From Enhydrobacter sp. (GTDB lineage Bacteria; Pseudomonadota; Alphaproteobacteria; Reyranellales; Reyranellaceae), in contig JAHCJV010000052.1 of the NCBI GenBank assembly GCA_026126105.1, positions 1 to 38,368 on the forward strand: a stretch of DNA of 38,368 bases, written 5' to 3'. Both the position numbers and the translations under genes were made by a program. Of this stretch, positions 15,145 to 23,526 are shown in pieces; position 1 is the stretch's first letter, and the number at the start of each line of letters is the position of its first letter. Below the pieces are notes generated by a model, which was not told where the DNA came from, did no database searches, and saw nothing but the letters and a program-made list of their open reading frames with translations.

Positions 15145-16367
15145 CAAGCTCACAGATCGACGGCCGGACGGCCTGGATCGCTGCCTGGGCAGCCCTGGCC
15201 ACCATGACCATCGCCTATGGCGCGCCGCTGATCGTGGTCGTCGGTATGAAGCCGATCGCCGCCGAGCTGGACACCGCACGCTCGGGCCCCGCCGCGGCCG
15301 GTTCCCTCACCTACATCGGCGCCGCGTTCGGCGGGATCGTCGCCGGCTGGCTGGCCGGGCGGCTCGGCATCCGAAGGGTCGTGCTGTTCGGCGCGGTGAT
15401 GGTGGCGGCGGGCCTGGTCCTCTCGTCTCTCGGCGGGCTGCTGCCGCTCTACGCAGGCCACGGCGTGCTGATGGGCCTGTTCGGTACGTCCTGCATGTTC
15501 TCGCCGCTGCTGACTTACGTCAGTCGATGGTTCGAGCGCCGCCGCGGCTCGGCCGTGGCGCTGATCTCGTCGGGCCAGTCGGTCGCGGGCACGATCTGGC
15601 CGCCGCTGCTGCAGCTCGGCATAGACACGATCGGCTGGCGCCAGACGATGATGCTCTACGGCGTGCTCGTCCTCGTGGGCGTGGGAGCCATCACGCTTGC
15701 CTTCCTCCATCCGCCGCCCGAGCACGACCAGCAGGCTCCCCGCACCTCGAGCGCTGCCGGGCATAACGCCTCGACGCTCGGCCTTCCGCCCAATCTGCTG
15801 ATGGCCCTGCTGATGCTGGCGGTGTTCACCTGCTGCGTGCCGATGGCCATGCCCATGCAGCACGTCGTGGCCTATTGTGGCGATCTCGGCTTTGCCTCGC
15901 AGTACGGTGCTGCCATGCTCTCGGTGCTGCTCGGCAGCGCCTTCCTGGCGCGTCAGTTCTGGGGCTGGCTGGCGGATCGGATCGGCGGGTTCCAGACGCT
16001 GGTGTGGAGCTCGCTCGTCCAGGCCACCGCGCTCACCGGGTTCCTGCTGACGCGCGATCAGACGGCTTTGTTCGCCGTCTCAGCCGCCTTCGGCCTCGGC
16101 CTCTCGGGACTGCTGCCAGCCTACGTGATCGTGATCCGCGAGTGCTATTCCGTCGAGGAAGCGAGCTGGCGAATCCCCGCCGTCATGTTCGCCGGCCTGA
16201 TCGGAATGGCCGCCGGCGGCTGGGGCGCCGGCGTGCTCTATGATCTCTTCGCCGACTACTTCGCAGCCTTCGCCACGGGCATCGGCTTCAACCTGGTCAA
16301 TCTCGGCGTGCTGCTGTTCCTGGTGCAAAGGCGGCACGGCCGCCCGTTGACGGCGGCCGCCGCCTAG
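15141..16367 (+). CDS. MFS transporter (12 TM)
   Basis: A 408-residue major facilitator protein with about twelve membrane segments. The loop between helices 2 and 3 reads GWLAGRLGIRR, a G-x-x-x-D/G-R-x-G-x-R motif A variant, and the second-half counterpart is GWLADRIGG. The central loop is short and hydrophilic (HPPPEHDQQAPRTSS). The pattern resembles monocarboxylate/oxalate-formate-type MFS proteins, though the substrate is not determinable. The ATG at 15141 overlaps the MarR stop, so it is coupled to that regulator. It converges on the VOC gene with only three bases between stops. Confidence 0.88.
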   Translation: MTSSQIDGRTAWIAAWAALATMTIAYGAPLIVVVGMKPIAAELDTARSGPAAAGSLTYIGAAFGGIVAGWLAGRLGIRRVVLFGAVMVAAGLVLSSLGGLLPLYAGHGVLMGLFGTSCMFSPLLTYVSRWFERRRGSAVALISSGQSVAGTIWPPLLQLGIDTIGWRQTMMLYGVLVLVGVGAITLAFLHPPPEHDQQAPRTSSAAGHNASTLGLPPNLLMALLMLAVFTCCVPMAMPMQHVVAYCGDLGFASQYGAAMLSVLLGSAFLARQFWGWLADRIGGFQTLVWSSLVQATALTGFLLTRDQTALFAVSAAFGLGLSGLLPAYVIVIRECYSVEEASWRIPAVMFAGLIGMAAGGWGAGVLYDLFADYFAAFATGIGFNLVNLGVLLFLVQRRHGRPLTAAAA

Positions 16368-16387
16368 GCATCAAACGAGGTTGATGC
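16368..16387. terminator. Possible bidirectional terminator between MFS and VOC genes
   Basis: GCATCAA (16368-16374) and TTGATGC (16381-16387) form a 7-bp inverted repeat with a 6-base loop. It sits exactly at the junction of two convergent genes and overlaps the end of the VOC frame. There is no long T-run, so it is only a candidate. Confidence 0.3.
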
Positions 16388-17141
16388 GGCAGCCGCAGAG
16401 CTCGATCTGCGTCGGGCTGGCCGGGATGTGAGTCGAACCCGGGTTGTGGTGCTTCCTGGCGACCGCGAGGACACGGTCGCGGTCGACCACCCGCACGTCG
16501 AACGCCGAGACGCCGGGCCCACGTCCGTCGGCGATCGGAACGAAGCGGATCTCGCCATCGTCGTCGAGGCGGATGATATCAGTCTCGACCGGGCGGTTCA
16601 GGATCTTCGACCACAAGGCTGCCGCCGCATCCGGATCGACTGCCTGGATCTCCACGCCGGCGAGCCCGTTCGTGACGTTCGACCTCGCATGCGGCAGCCA
16701 ATCCTTCGCCGCCGGCGGCCACCACAAGGCGGGGTCGACACCTGCCGGCGCGATCGTCTGGTCGATCGAGAGGAGCACACCCGCGGTGTCGGCGGGGTGG
16801 AAGTGCGTGTACTTGTATTCCGCGAGGTCCTTCTTCTCGACCGCGCGAATGCCGAGCGCGGTGATGCGCTCGCGCTCCTTGACGGCATCGGGCACCTGCA
16901 GGATCACCATGTAACCGCCATCGCCCTTGCGCCGCTCGATGTAGCGTCCGGCCGAAGTGCCAGCCTGGATCGGAGAGACGATCTCGAGGAAATCATGGCC
17001 CGTCGGGCAAACGACATTTGCCAGTCCCCATTTGCCGACCCCCGGGTCGCGATAGGCGATCTCGATACCGAGTGTCTCGCACAGCTCCTTGGCTGAACCT
17101 TCGAGATCCTTGCAGACGAATACGCACTGCCGCAGCTTCAT
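16371..17141 (-). CDS. VOC-family (glyoxalase/bleomycin-resistance fold) protein
   Basis: A 256-residue protein with two vicinal-oxygen-chelate-like halves: MKLRQCVFVCKDLEGSAKEL begins the first, and NGLAGVEIQAVDPDAAAALW begins the second. This is the size of two-domain VOC proteins (dioxygenase or glyoxalase-like). His in VCPTGHDFLEIV and Glu residues at strand ends could be metal ligands, but the set is incomplete, so the reaction is open. The ATG at 17141 has GGAGGGAG just upstream; the earlier in-frame TTG is not needed. It is divergent from the LivM-type permease with a 42-bp gap. Confidence 0.82.
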   Translation of the reverse strand: MKLRQCVFVCKDLEGSAKELCETLGIEIAYRDPGVGKWGLANVVCPTGHDFLEIVSPIQAGTSAGRYIERRKGDGGYMVILQVPDAVKERERITALGIRAVEKKDLAEYKYTHFHPADTAGVLLSIDQTIAPAGVDPALWWPPAAKDWLPHARSNVTNGLAGVEIQAVDPDAAAALWSKILNRPVETDIIRLDDDGEIRFVPIADGRGPGVSAFDVRVVDRDRVLAVARKHHNPGSTHIPASPTQIELCGCRINLV

Positions 17142-17183
17142 CGCTCCCTCCAATTCTCATGTTATCCGGCCTATGGTAGCGCC

Positions 17184-18122
17184 ATGCGCACCGTGTGGAC
17201 CATGGGCTTCGTGGCAGCGGCTGCCCTCTCCTTCTGTTTTCCAGACTTCATCGTGTTTCGCTTCGCGGAGGCGGTGATCTGGGCGATTGCGCTGCTCGGG
17301 CTGGTGCTGCTTTGCGGTGTCAGCGGCCAGTTCACCTTCGCGCAGGCGGCCTTCTTCGGCATGGGCGGCTACAGCGCGGCGCTGGTCGTCACCCACACCG
17401 CCCTGCCGGTCTATAGCGCGCTCCTGCTCGCGCCTGTTGTCGGCTATTCGGCGGGATATGGATTGGGCAGAGTAGCCGGCAAACACGATATATGGACACA
17501 GGCCTTGATCGGCTACGCGCTAGCCATCGCCTTTCCGCAGCTCCTGCGCTGGCGCCTGATCGAGCGCTGGACCGGCGGCGTGCAGGGCCTGTATCTCGAC
17601 CTCCCGTCGGCGCCGGGTGACATCCTGAGCCCGGACCGCTGGCTCTTCCTGCTGGCCCTGTCGCTCCTGGCGGTCGGTGTGTGGCTGGCCTCGAACCTCA
17701 TCGCCAGCCGCTCCGGACGTGCCCTGCTCGCCGCGCGCGACAACGAGCTCGCGGCCTCTGCGCAGGGCGTCGACGTCGTGAGAGCCAAGGCTGTCGTCGC
17801 GGGCCTCGCCGGCGGCTGCATCGCCCTCGCGGGCTGCCTGTCGGCGATGCAATTCGGCTTCGTCGGTCCAACCGGGTACAATTTCGCCCTCTCGGTACAG
17901 ATGCTGTTCGGCCTGGTGATCGGCGGCATGTATTCGGTGGGCGGCGCCATCATCGGCGGACTCGTGCTGCAGTTCCTGCCCGACGTCGTCGCCGGCCTCG
18001 GCAAGGGCTTGTCGGCCCTGCTCTATGCCGTGCTGCTGATTGCCGCCATCGTCGCGATGCCGACCGGCATAGCGGGGATGCTCGCGCGTCTCCTGAGACG
18101 GAGAAGCGTCAGTAGCCCTTGA
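17184..18122 (+). CDS. Branched-chain amino acid-type ABC permease (LivM-like), orphan
   Basis: A 312-residue multi-spanning inner-membrane protein of the LivM family. Family marks are SGQFTFAQAAFFGMGGYSAAL near the N-terminus, and GRALLAARDNELAASAQGVD, the EAA-type loop that contacts the ATPase, followed by AKAVVAGLAGGCIALAG. LivM works with LivH, LivG, LivF and a binding protein to import branched-chain amino acids or other carboxylates. None of these partners is in the window. Its last 14 bases overlap the end of the convergent crotonase gene. Confidence 0.87.
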   Translation: MRTVWTMGFVAAAALSFCFPDFIVFRFAEAVIWAIALLGLVLLCGVSGQFTFAQAAFFGMGGYSAALVVTHTALPVYSALLLAPVVGYSAGYGLGRVAGKHDIWTQALIGYALAIAFPQLLRWRLIERWTGGVQGLYLDLPSAPGDILSPDRWLFLLALSLLAVGVWLASNLIASRSGRALLAARDNELAASAQGVDVVRAKAVVAGLAGGCIALAGCLSAMQFGFVGPTGYNFALSVQMLFGLVIGGMYSVGGAIIGGLVLQFLPDVVAGLGKGLSALLYAVLLIAAIVAMPTGIAGMLARLLRRRSVSSP

Positions 18123-18900
18123 ACACCGGGGCGCGCTTCTCGACGAAGGCGCGGGCGGCTTCCTTATGATCCTCGGTCTCGCCGGTGCGGATCATGCGCG
18201 CCGCCTCCGAGTCGAGCGCCTCGGCGAGCGTGCCCTCCTCGGCGACCTTCATGTTCTTCTTCACGTGCCACCACGCGACCCGCGGGCCGGCGGCGAGCTT
18301 CTTCGCGAATGCCATGGTCTCGCTCTCGAGCTTGTCGTCCTCGATCACGCGATTGGCGAGGCCGAGCTTCTCGATCTGCTCGGCATTCAGGATCTCGGCG
18401 GTGAAGTAGAGCTCGCGTGCCTTGGCCGTACCGACCAGCTTGTGCAGGAAATAGTGCGAGCCGAAATCGCCCGAGAATCCGACCTTGGCGAAAGCCGTGG
18501 TCATGCGCGCGCTCTTTCCGACGAAGCGCATGTCGGCAGCCAGCGCGATCGACAGGCCGGCTCCGGCCGCCACGCCGTTCACCATCGCAATGGTCGGCTT
18601 GCCCATCTCGTGCAGCAGCTCGGAGACCTGCATGCGGATGCGGATGTCGTGGACCTTGTCCTCGTAGGTCTTGTTCTGGTCGCGGCCCGCCGCCATCGAC
18701 TTCACGTCGCCGCCGGCGCAGAAAGCCTTCTCGCCCGCGCCGCGCACCACGACGCAGCCGATCTCGCGCGACTCGGCGGCGTGGTTCAATGCCTCGTGAA
18801 AGCCCGTCAGCATGTCGCGGCTCAGAGCGTTCATCGCCTCCACGCGGTTGAACGTGAGCTTCATCACGCCGTCTTCGACGGACTTCAGCAGATCGGACAT
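18109..18900 (-). CDS. Enoyl-CoA hydratase/isomerase (crotonase) family protein
   Basis: The 263-residue product has the crotonase CoA/oxyanion-hole motifs GAGEKAFCAGGDVKSM and NGVAAGAGLSIALAADMRF. The region that usually carries the first catalytic Glu reads AFAKVGFSGDFGSHYFLHKLVG, with no Glu, as in PaaG-like or isomerase-type members. The second position retains Glu in ARELYFTAE. The C-terminal FVEKRAPVFKGY is a standard crotonase ending. The ATG at 18900 has GGAGG six bases upstream. It is divergent from another crotonase gene (110 bp). Confidence 0.88.
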   Translation of the reverse strand: MSDLLKSVEDGVMKLTFNRVEAMNALSRDMLTGFHEALNHAAESREIGCVVVRGAGEKAFCAGGDVKSMAAGRDQNKTYEDKVHDIRIRMQVSELLHEMGKPTIAMVNGVAAGAGLSIALAADMRFVGKSARMTTAFAKVGFSGDFGSHYFLHKLVGTAKARELYFTAEILNAEQIEKLGLANRVIEDDKLESETMAFAKKLAAGPRVAWWHVKKNMKVAEEGTLAEALDSEAARMIRTGETEDHKEAARAFVEKRAPVFKGY

Positions 18901-19010
18901 CGTATCCTCCGGGATTGCAGATCGGGTTCGTTGCGGCGAATGTTTCCCAAACGACATGCTCGCGCAACGACATTCCGTCCTGCTGCGCGAAACCGTCCGG
19001 AGGAAAGCCG

Positions 19011-19871
19011 ATGGCCTACGAAACCCTGCTCACCGACCTGCAGGACGGCGTCATGACCGTGACCCTCAATCGCCCCGACAAGCTCAATGCCTTCGACACG
19101 GTGATGAGCCGGGAACTGATCGACTTCTTCCACGCGGTGAACGCGATGGACGATGTGCGTGCCATCGTCGTCACCGGCGCCGGGCGCGCCTTCTGCGCGG
19201 GCGCCGACATCTCCGGCGGCAGCGGCGCGTTCCAGGTATGGAATGACGGATCGGCACCGGTGAAGCGCGACCCGAAGGAGTCGATCACGCTCGCGATCTT
19301 CAACTGCCTCAAGCCCATCGTGGCGGCGATCAACGGCGCGGCGGTCGGCGTCGGCATCACCATGTGTCTGCCGATGGACATCCGCATGATCTCGACCGCG
19401 GGCAGGATCGGCTTCGTGTTCAACAAGCGAGGCATGGCGATGGAGGCCGGTTCGTCATGGTTCCTGCCGCGGCTGGTCGGCATGCAGCAGGCGCAGGAAT
19501 GGGTGATGACCGCCGAACTGTTCGGCGCGGACGAGGCGCTCAAGGGCGGCCTTGTCCGATCGGTCCATGCGCCGGAAGAGCTGCTACCGGCGGCGCAGGC
19601 GCTGGCCAGGAAGTTCGCGGCCAGCACCTCCTCGGCCGTGGCCGCGGCGGTGAACCGCCGGCTGATGTGGGACATGGTCGGTGCCCGGGATCCGCTCGAC
19701 GCAGTGACGCTCGACGTCGCCTGCGTCGGCTACCTTGCCGCGGGAGCCGACGCGCAGGAGGGCATCAAGTCGTTCTTCGAGAAGCGCGCGCCCGCCTTCC
19801 CGCTCAAGCCCTCGAAGGACATGCCGCCGTTCGGGCCCTGGGCTCAGGCGGCAACCGGCGGCACCAGATAG
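19011..19871 (+). CDS. Enoyl-CoA hydratase/isomerase (crotonase) family protein
   Basis: A 286-residue crotonase. It has GAGRAFCAGADISGGSGAF (oxyanion hole 1), NGAAVGVGITMCLPMDIRM (oxyanion hole 2) and RGMAMEAGSSWFLPRLVG, where Glu is a likely catalytic acid/base; this last motif is common in many proteobacterial crotonases. The C-terminus has FFEKRAPAFPLKPS. GGAGG lies before the ATG at 19011. The family hydrates or isomerises enoyl-CoA thioesters in fatty-acid or aromatic-acid degradation. Its end overlaps the convergent SDR gene by 28 bases. Confidence 0.88.
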   Translation: MAYETLLTDLQDGVMTVTLNRPDKLNAFDTVMSRELIDFFHAVNAMDDVRAIVVTGAGRAFCAGADISGGSGAFQVWNDGSAPVKRDPKESITLAIFNCLKPIVAAINGAAVGVGITMCLPMDIRMISTAGRIGFVFNKRGMAMEAGSSWFLPRLVGMQQAQEWVMTAELFGADEALKGGLVRSVHAPEELLPAAQALARKFAASTSSAVAAAVNRRLMWDMVGARDPLDAVTLDVACVGYLAAGADAQEGIKSFFEKRAPAFPLKPSKDMPPFGPWAQAATGGTR

Positions 19872-20554
19872 ACGCCGGGCTCGGCCGACAGGTTCTGCTT
19901 GATGCGACGGCTGACCTCGTCGGCCAGCACCTCGGATTTGCCGGCCTCGAGCGCGGCCAGCGTCTGGGCCACGACGTCCTCCGGCTTCGACTTCGGCGCT
20001 TTCACGTCGCGCACCATGTCGGTGTCCATGAAGCCGACATGCAGCGCCAGGACCTGGGTCCCCTGGCCGCGCAGCTCGTTGCGCAGGCCGTTGCTCAGCG
20101 ACCACGCCGCGGACTTCGAGGCGCAGTAGGTCGAGGAGGTCGGCATGTTCACCCAAGAGAGCGCCGACAGGACGTTCACGATCGCGCCGCCGCCATTCTT
20201 CGCCAGGATCGGGGCGAAGGCGCAGCTCATCTGCAGCGGGCCGAAGAAGTTGGTGTCGAACTCTGCGCGCACCGCGATCAATCCGTCGTCGCCGAGGAAG
20301 CCAGAGCCACGCGATATGCCGGCATTGTTGATCAGCAGGCTGACGTCGGCCAGCGCGCGGGCGGCCGCCTCGATATCGTCAGCCTTTGTCACGTCGAGCT
20401 TGATTGCCTCCACGCCTGGCAGCGTGACAGAGGCCGGATCGCGCGCGGCGGCATAGACCTTGCGCGCCCCTCCGGCCAGCAGCCCCTGCGCAAAGGCAAG
20501 GCCCAGCCCCCGGTTGGCGCCGGTGACGAGTGCGACAGAATTCTGAATCTTCAT
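19844..20554 (-). CDS. SDR family NAD(P)-dependent oxidoreductase
   Basis: A 236-residue classical SDR with TGANRGLGLAFAQGLL (cofactor site), INNAG, the catalytic serine in NVLSALSWVN and Y-C-A-S-K (active tyrosine and lysine present). The start ATG at 20554 has AAGGA eight bases upstream. A longer open frame on the same strand continues far upstream through other genes and is not real. It probably interconverts an alcohol and a ketone. It lies downstream of a TetR gene with a 137-bp gap, so co-regulation is possible. Confidence 0.88.
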   Translation of the reverse strand: MKIQNSVALVTGANRGLGLAFAQGLLAGGARKVYAAARDPASVTLPGVEAIKLDVTKADDIEAAARALADVSLLINNAGISRGSGFLGDDGLIAVRAEFDTNFFGPLQMSCAFAPILAKNGGGAIVNVLSALSWVNMPTSSTYCASKSAAWSLSNGLRNELRGQGTQVLALHVGFMDTDMVRDVKAPKSKPEDVVAQTLAALEAGKSEVLADEVSRRIKQNLSAEPGVYLVPPVAA

Positions 20555-20691
20555 GACGGCAGTCCTTCGGACGTCTGAATGACGAGCTGCGATGGACTTG
20601 GGAGCAGTTGCGGGTTCGCAAAGAGAGCTTTTCTCGCCCACCATGGAGTTTTGTTGCAGACTTCCGCGTGACACGCCGCGCTTCCGACAGG

Positions 20692-21228
20692 TCAACGCAA
20701 GGCGACGACCATCGCGCGGGCAATCTCCGAAGGCGTCCTGTCCCCGCCCGGCCGGTACCAGGTCGGCGTCCAGTTGAGCGCGCCCAGGAGCTGCAGGCGC
20801 CACAGGCTGCGGTCCGTAGCGGCAGGAAGAGGAAGCGCCTCGACCAGTTCGACGAATCGCTTCTCGTAGCCGTCGCGCAGGGTGACAAGCCGGCGCTTCA
20901 GGCGTCCTTCGAGTCGACTGAGGTCGGCCGTCATGACCGCCGCATGAGCCGAGTCGGCCAGCAGCGCTTCGAGATGCGCGACGCAGCCTGCCTCCAGACG
21001 CGGCCACGGCCCGCGCGCCTTCTCGAGCGCCTCGTCGACCGCCGCGCCGATCTCGGCCACGCCCGCTTCGTAGACGGCGGCGATCAGGTCGTTCTTGGAC
21101 GGGAAGTGATAGTACATCGAGCCCGCCAGCATGCCCGAGCGGCCCGCGATATCGCGCATGGAGGTCGCCTCGAACCCGCCCTTGGCAAACAGGCGGGCGG
21201 ATACCGCGATGAGTCTGGCGCGCGACAT
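20692..21228 (-). CDS. TetR-family transcriptional regulator
   Basis: A 178-residue TetR regulator with helix-turn-helix MRDIAGRSGMLAGSMYYHF, followed by PSKNDLIAAVYEAG. The ligand-binding part (QLLGALNWTPTWYRPGG) matches the pattern of fatty-acyl/terpenoid-type TetR regulators such as KstR2/FadR relatives, though that is only a resemblance. It is divergent from the P450 operon. A perfect 24-bp inverted repeat (21241-21264) in the gap is its likely operator, controlling both directions. Confidence 0.9.
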   Translation of the reverse strand: MSRARLIAVSARLFAKGGFEATSMRDIAGRSGMLAGSMYYHFPSKNDLIAAVYEAGVAEIGAAVDEALEKARGPWPRLEAGCVAHLEALLADSAHAAVMTADLSRLEGRLKRRLVTLRDGYEKRFVELVEALPLPAATDRSLWRLQLLGALNWTPTWYRPGGDRTPSEIARAMVVALR

Positions 21229-21240
21229 GATTGGCTACCA

Positions 21241-21264
21241 TACCAAACAAACACTTGTTTGGTA
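21241..21264. promoter_or_regulatory. Putative TetR operator (10-bp perfect inverted repeat)
   Basis: TACCAAACAA (21241-21250), spacer ACAC, TTGTTTGGTA (21255-21264): a perfect palindrome with 10-bp arms. It lies 12 bases from the TetR start and 25 bases before the P450 ATG. Core CAAAC/GTTTG half-sites resemble those of TetR regulators of lipid metabolism such as PsrA. Binding here would block both divergent promoters. Confidence 0.78.
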
Positions 21265-21289
21265 AGGAGGCGCCGACTAGCGTTTGCCC

Positions 21290-22510
21290 ATGTCCTACGT
21301 TTTCGATCTCGGCAACCCCGCCACCAACGCCAATCCCTTCCCCGCGTTCGCGCGGCTGCGCGCCGAGGATCCCGTGCACTGGTCGCCGGTGATGAAGGCG
21401 TGGATCATCACGCGCTATGCCGACGTCAAGCAGGTGGCGCTCAACAACCAGCAGATCTCGGCCGATCGCCTCACGCCCTTCTTCAAGACCAACAGCGAAT
21501 ATCAGCGCGGCTCGATCCAGAGCCTCGTGCGCTATCTGAATCATTGGATGGTGTTCCGCGACCCGCCCGACCACACCCGCCTGCGCCGCCTGTTCAACAA
21601 GGCCTTCACGCCTACCGCGGTCGAGAATCTGCGGCCCAACATCGAGGGCATCGTTGGCGAGCTGATCGACGGTATGGAGACCAAGGCGCGGCGGGGGGCG
21701 CCGTTAGACTTCATTGCCGACTTCGCCTATCCGTTGCCCGCCTCGGTGATCATGGATCTGCTCGGCGTGCCGCGCGCCGACCTCGACCGCGTCAAGGTAT
21801 GGTCCGATGACATCGCGCTGTTCATCGGCACCGCGCAGGTCGCCGGCAACAAATACCTGCGAGCCGAGGCTGGCGCCAAGGAAATGGCCGCCTACTTCCG
21901 CGGGCTCGTGGAAGCGCGCACTTCATCGCCGAGCGACGACATGATCAGCCAGCTCGTGCTGGCGCGTGACGACCGCGACGCGCTGTCGACCGACGAGATC
22001 ATCGGCACCTGCATCCTGCTCTTGTTCGCCGGCCACGAGACCACAACCAACCTGATCGGCAACGGCTTCCTCCATTCGATGCGTCATCGCGAACAATGGG
22101 AACGGCTGGTCGCCGAGCCGTCGCTCGCCGATTCCGCGGTCGAGGAATATCTGCGCTACGATGGCCCGTCCGGTGCCCTGGCCCGGGTCGCGTCGGCCGA
22201 CATCGAGATGCGCGGCAGGTCCATCCGCGAAGGCCAGCGGGTGTTCGCCTTCATGAACTCGGCGAACCGCGATCCCGACGCGGTCGACGATCCGGAGCGC
22301 TTCGACATCGGCCGTCCGCAGAACCCGCATCTGACCTTCGGCCATGGCATCCACTTCTGCCTCGGCGCGCCGCTCGCCCGGCTCGAATCGCGCATTGCCA
22401 CGCTGCGCCTTTCCGAGCGCCTGCCCGGCATCCGCCTCATCAGCGGCGAGCCCGAGTGGCACGATTCTCTGATCCTTCGCGGCGTGAAGAGCCTGCCGGT
22501 CACGCTATAG
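21290..22510 (+). CDS. Cytochrome P450
   Basis: A 406-residue soluble bacterial P450. Helix I has AGHETTTN (A247-T252 and on), helix K has E286-Y-L-R289, and the heme loop is FGHGIHFCLGAPLARLE with Cys357 as iron ligand. RDPPDHTRLRRL marks helix C. It would hydroxylate a small hydrophobic substrate using electrons from a ferredoxin system that is not in the window. The ATG at 21290 lies 20 bases after AGGAGG, farther than usual; a TTG at 21284 is in frame as an alternative. First gene of an operon with a quinone oxidoreductase and a WYL-like small protein, opposite a TetR regulator. Confidence 0.95.
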   Translation: MSYVFDLGNPATNANPFPAFARLRAEDPVHWSPVMKAWIITRYADVKQVALNNQQISADRLTPFFKTNSEYQRGSIQSLVRYLNHWMVFRDPPDHTRLRRLFNKAFTPTAVENLRPNIEGIVGELIDGMETKARRGAPLDFIADFAYPLPASVIMDLLGVPRADLDRVKVWSDDIALFIGTAQVAGNKYLRAEAGAKEMAAYFRGLVEARTSSPSDDMISQLVLARDDRDALSTDEIIGTCILLLFAGHETTTNLIGNGFLHSMRHREQWERLVAEPSLADSAVEEYLRYDGPSGALARVASADIEMRGRSIREGQRVFAFMNSANRDPDAVDDPERFDIGRPQNPHLTFGHGIHFCLGAPLARLESRIATLRLSERLPGIRLISGEPEWHDSLILRGVKSLPVTL

Positions 22511-22518
22511 TCGGCGGC

Positions 22519-23526
22519 ATGAAAGCGATGATCTGCCGCCAATGGGGCGGCCCCGAAGACTTGCACCTCGAAGACGTCGAGCGGCCCCCGCTCCAGGCCG
22601 GCCAGGTGCGGATCAGGATCCATGCGGCGGGCGTGAGCTTCGCCACGACGCTGGTGATCGCGGGCAGGTACCAGCGCAAGCCGCCGCTGCCTTTCGCGCC
22701 CGGCACCGAGGTGTCGGGCGTGGTGATCGAGGCCGATCCCGCCTGCAAGCGGGTCAAGGCCGGCGACGAGGTCGTGGCGGTGCTCGACTGGGGCGGGCTG
22801 GCCGAGGAGGCCGTGGCGCACGAGGTGAATGTCTTTCCGAAGCCGAAGAACATCGGCTTCGTCGAGGCGATCCAGCTGGCGATCTCCTATCCCACGTCGG
22901 GCGGCGCGCTGACCTGGCCGATGGCGCTCGATGTGCAGAAGGGCCAGACCCTGCTGGTGCACGCCGCTGCCGGAGGCGTCGGCATGGCCGCCGTCGAAAT
23001 CGGCAAGATCCTCGGTGCCACCGTGATCGCGACGGCAGGCGGCGCGCGCAAGACGGCCTTCGCGCGGGAGCACGGCGCCGATCATGTGATCGATTACCGG
23101 GCGAACGACTTCCGCGAAGAGGTGCTCAAGCTCACAGACGGTCGCGGCGTCGATCGCGTCTACGATCCGGTCGGCGGCGACGTGTTCACGCAATCGCTGC
23201 GCTGCCTCGCGGTCGAAGGCCGCATCTGCCCGATCGGCTTCGCCGGCGGAACGATCCCGCAGATCCCGGCCAACATCCTGCTGGTGAAGTCCATCGCCGT
23301 CATGGGCTTCAACTACGGCTACTACGTCGGCTGGAGCCCGCACGATGCGCGCTTCGAGCAGGCCGAGCGGACGTTCGTCCTGATGGAACGCATCCGCGGC
23401 TGGTGCGAGGCCGGCCTGTGCCGGCCGCATGTCGACCGAACCTACTGTCTCGACGAAGCGCCGCAGGCGATGAAGGCGCTGCTCGAACGCAGCGTCACAG
23501 GCCGGGTCGCCGTTACGATGGGGTGA
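22519..23526 (+). CDS. NADPH:quinone oxidoreductase-like (MDR superfamily)
   Basis: A 335-residue zinc-independent medium-chain dehydrogenase/reductase. It has PFAPGTEVSGVVIEADP in the N-terminal GroES-like domain, the nucleotide-binding VHAAAGGVGMAAVEIGKILGA, and VYDPVGGDVFTQSLRCL. The catalytic-zinc Cys/His pattern is missing, as in quinone oxidoreductases. The enzyme probably reduces quinones or enones with NADPH. It lies eight bases after the P450 stop, and its TGA overlaps the GTG of the next gene, so it is part of that operon. Confidence 0.9.
   Translation: MKAMICRQWGGPEDLHLEDVERPPLQAGQVRIRIHAAGVSFATTLVIAGRYQRKPPLPFAPGTEVSGVVIEADPACKRVKAGDEVVAVLDWGGLAEEAVAHEVNVFPKPKNIGFVEAIQLAISYPTSGGALTWPMALDVQKGQTLLVHAAAGGVGMAAVEIGKILGATVIATAGGARKTAFAREHGADHVIDYRANDFREEVLKLTDGRGVDRVYDPVGGDVFTQSLRCLAVEGRICPIGFAGGTIPQIPANILLVKSIAVMGFNYGYYVGWSPHDARFEQAERTFVLMERIRGWCEAGLCRPHVDRTYCLDEAPQAMKALLERSVTGRVAVTMG

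Noticed and set aside
19844..21574. Single 576-residue minus-strand protein
   Set aside because: It is the SDR gene (start 20554) extended upstream through the TetR and P450 region; the inner ATG has a ribosome site.
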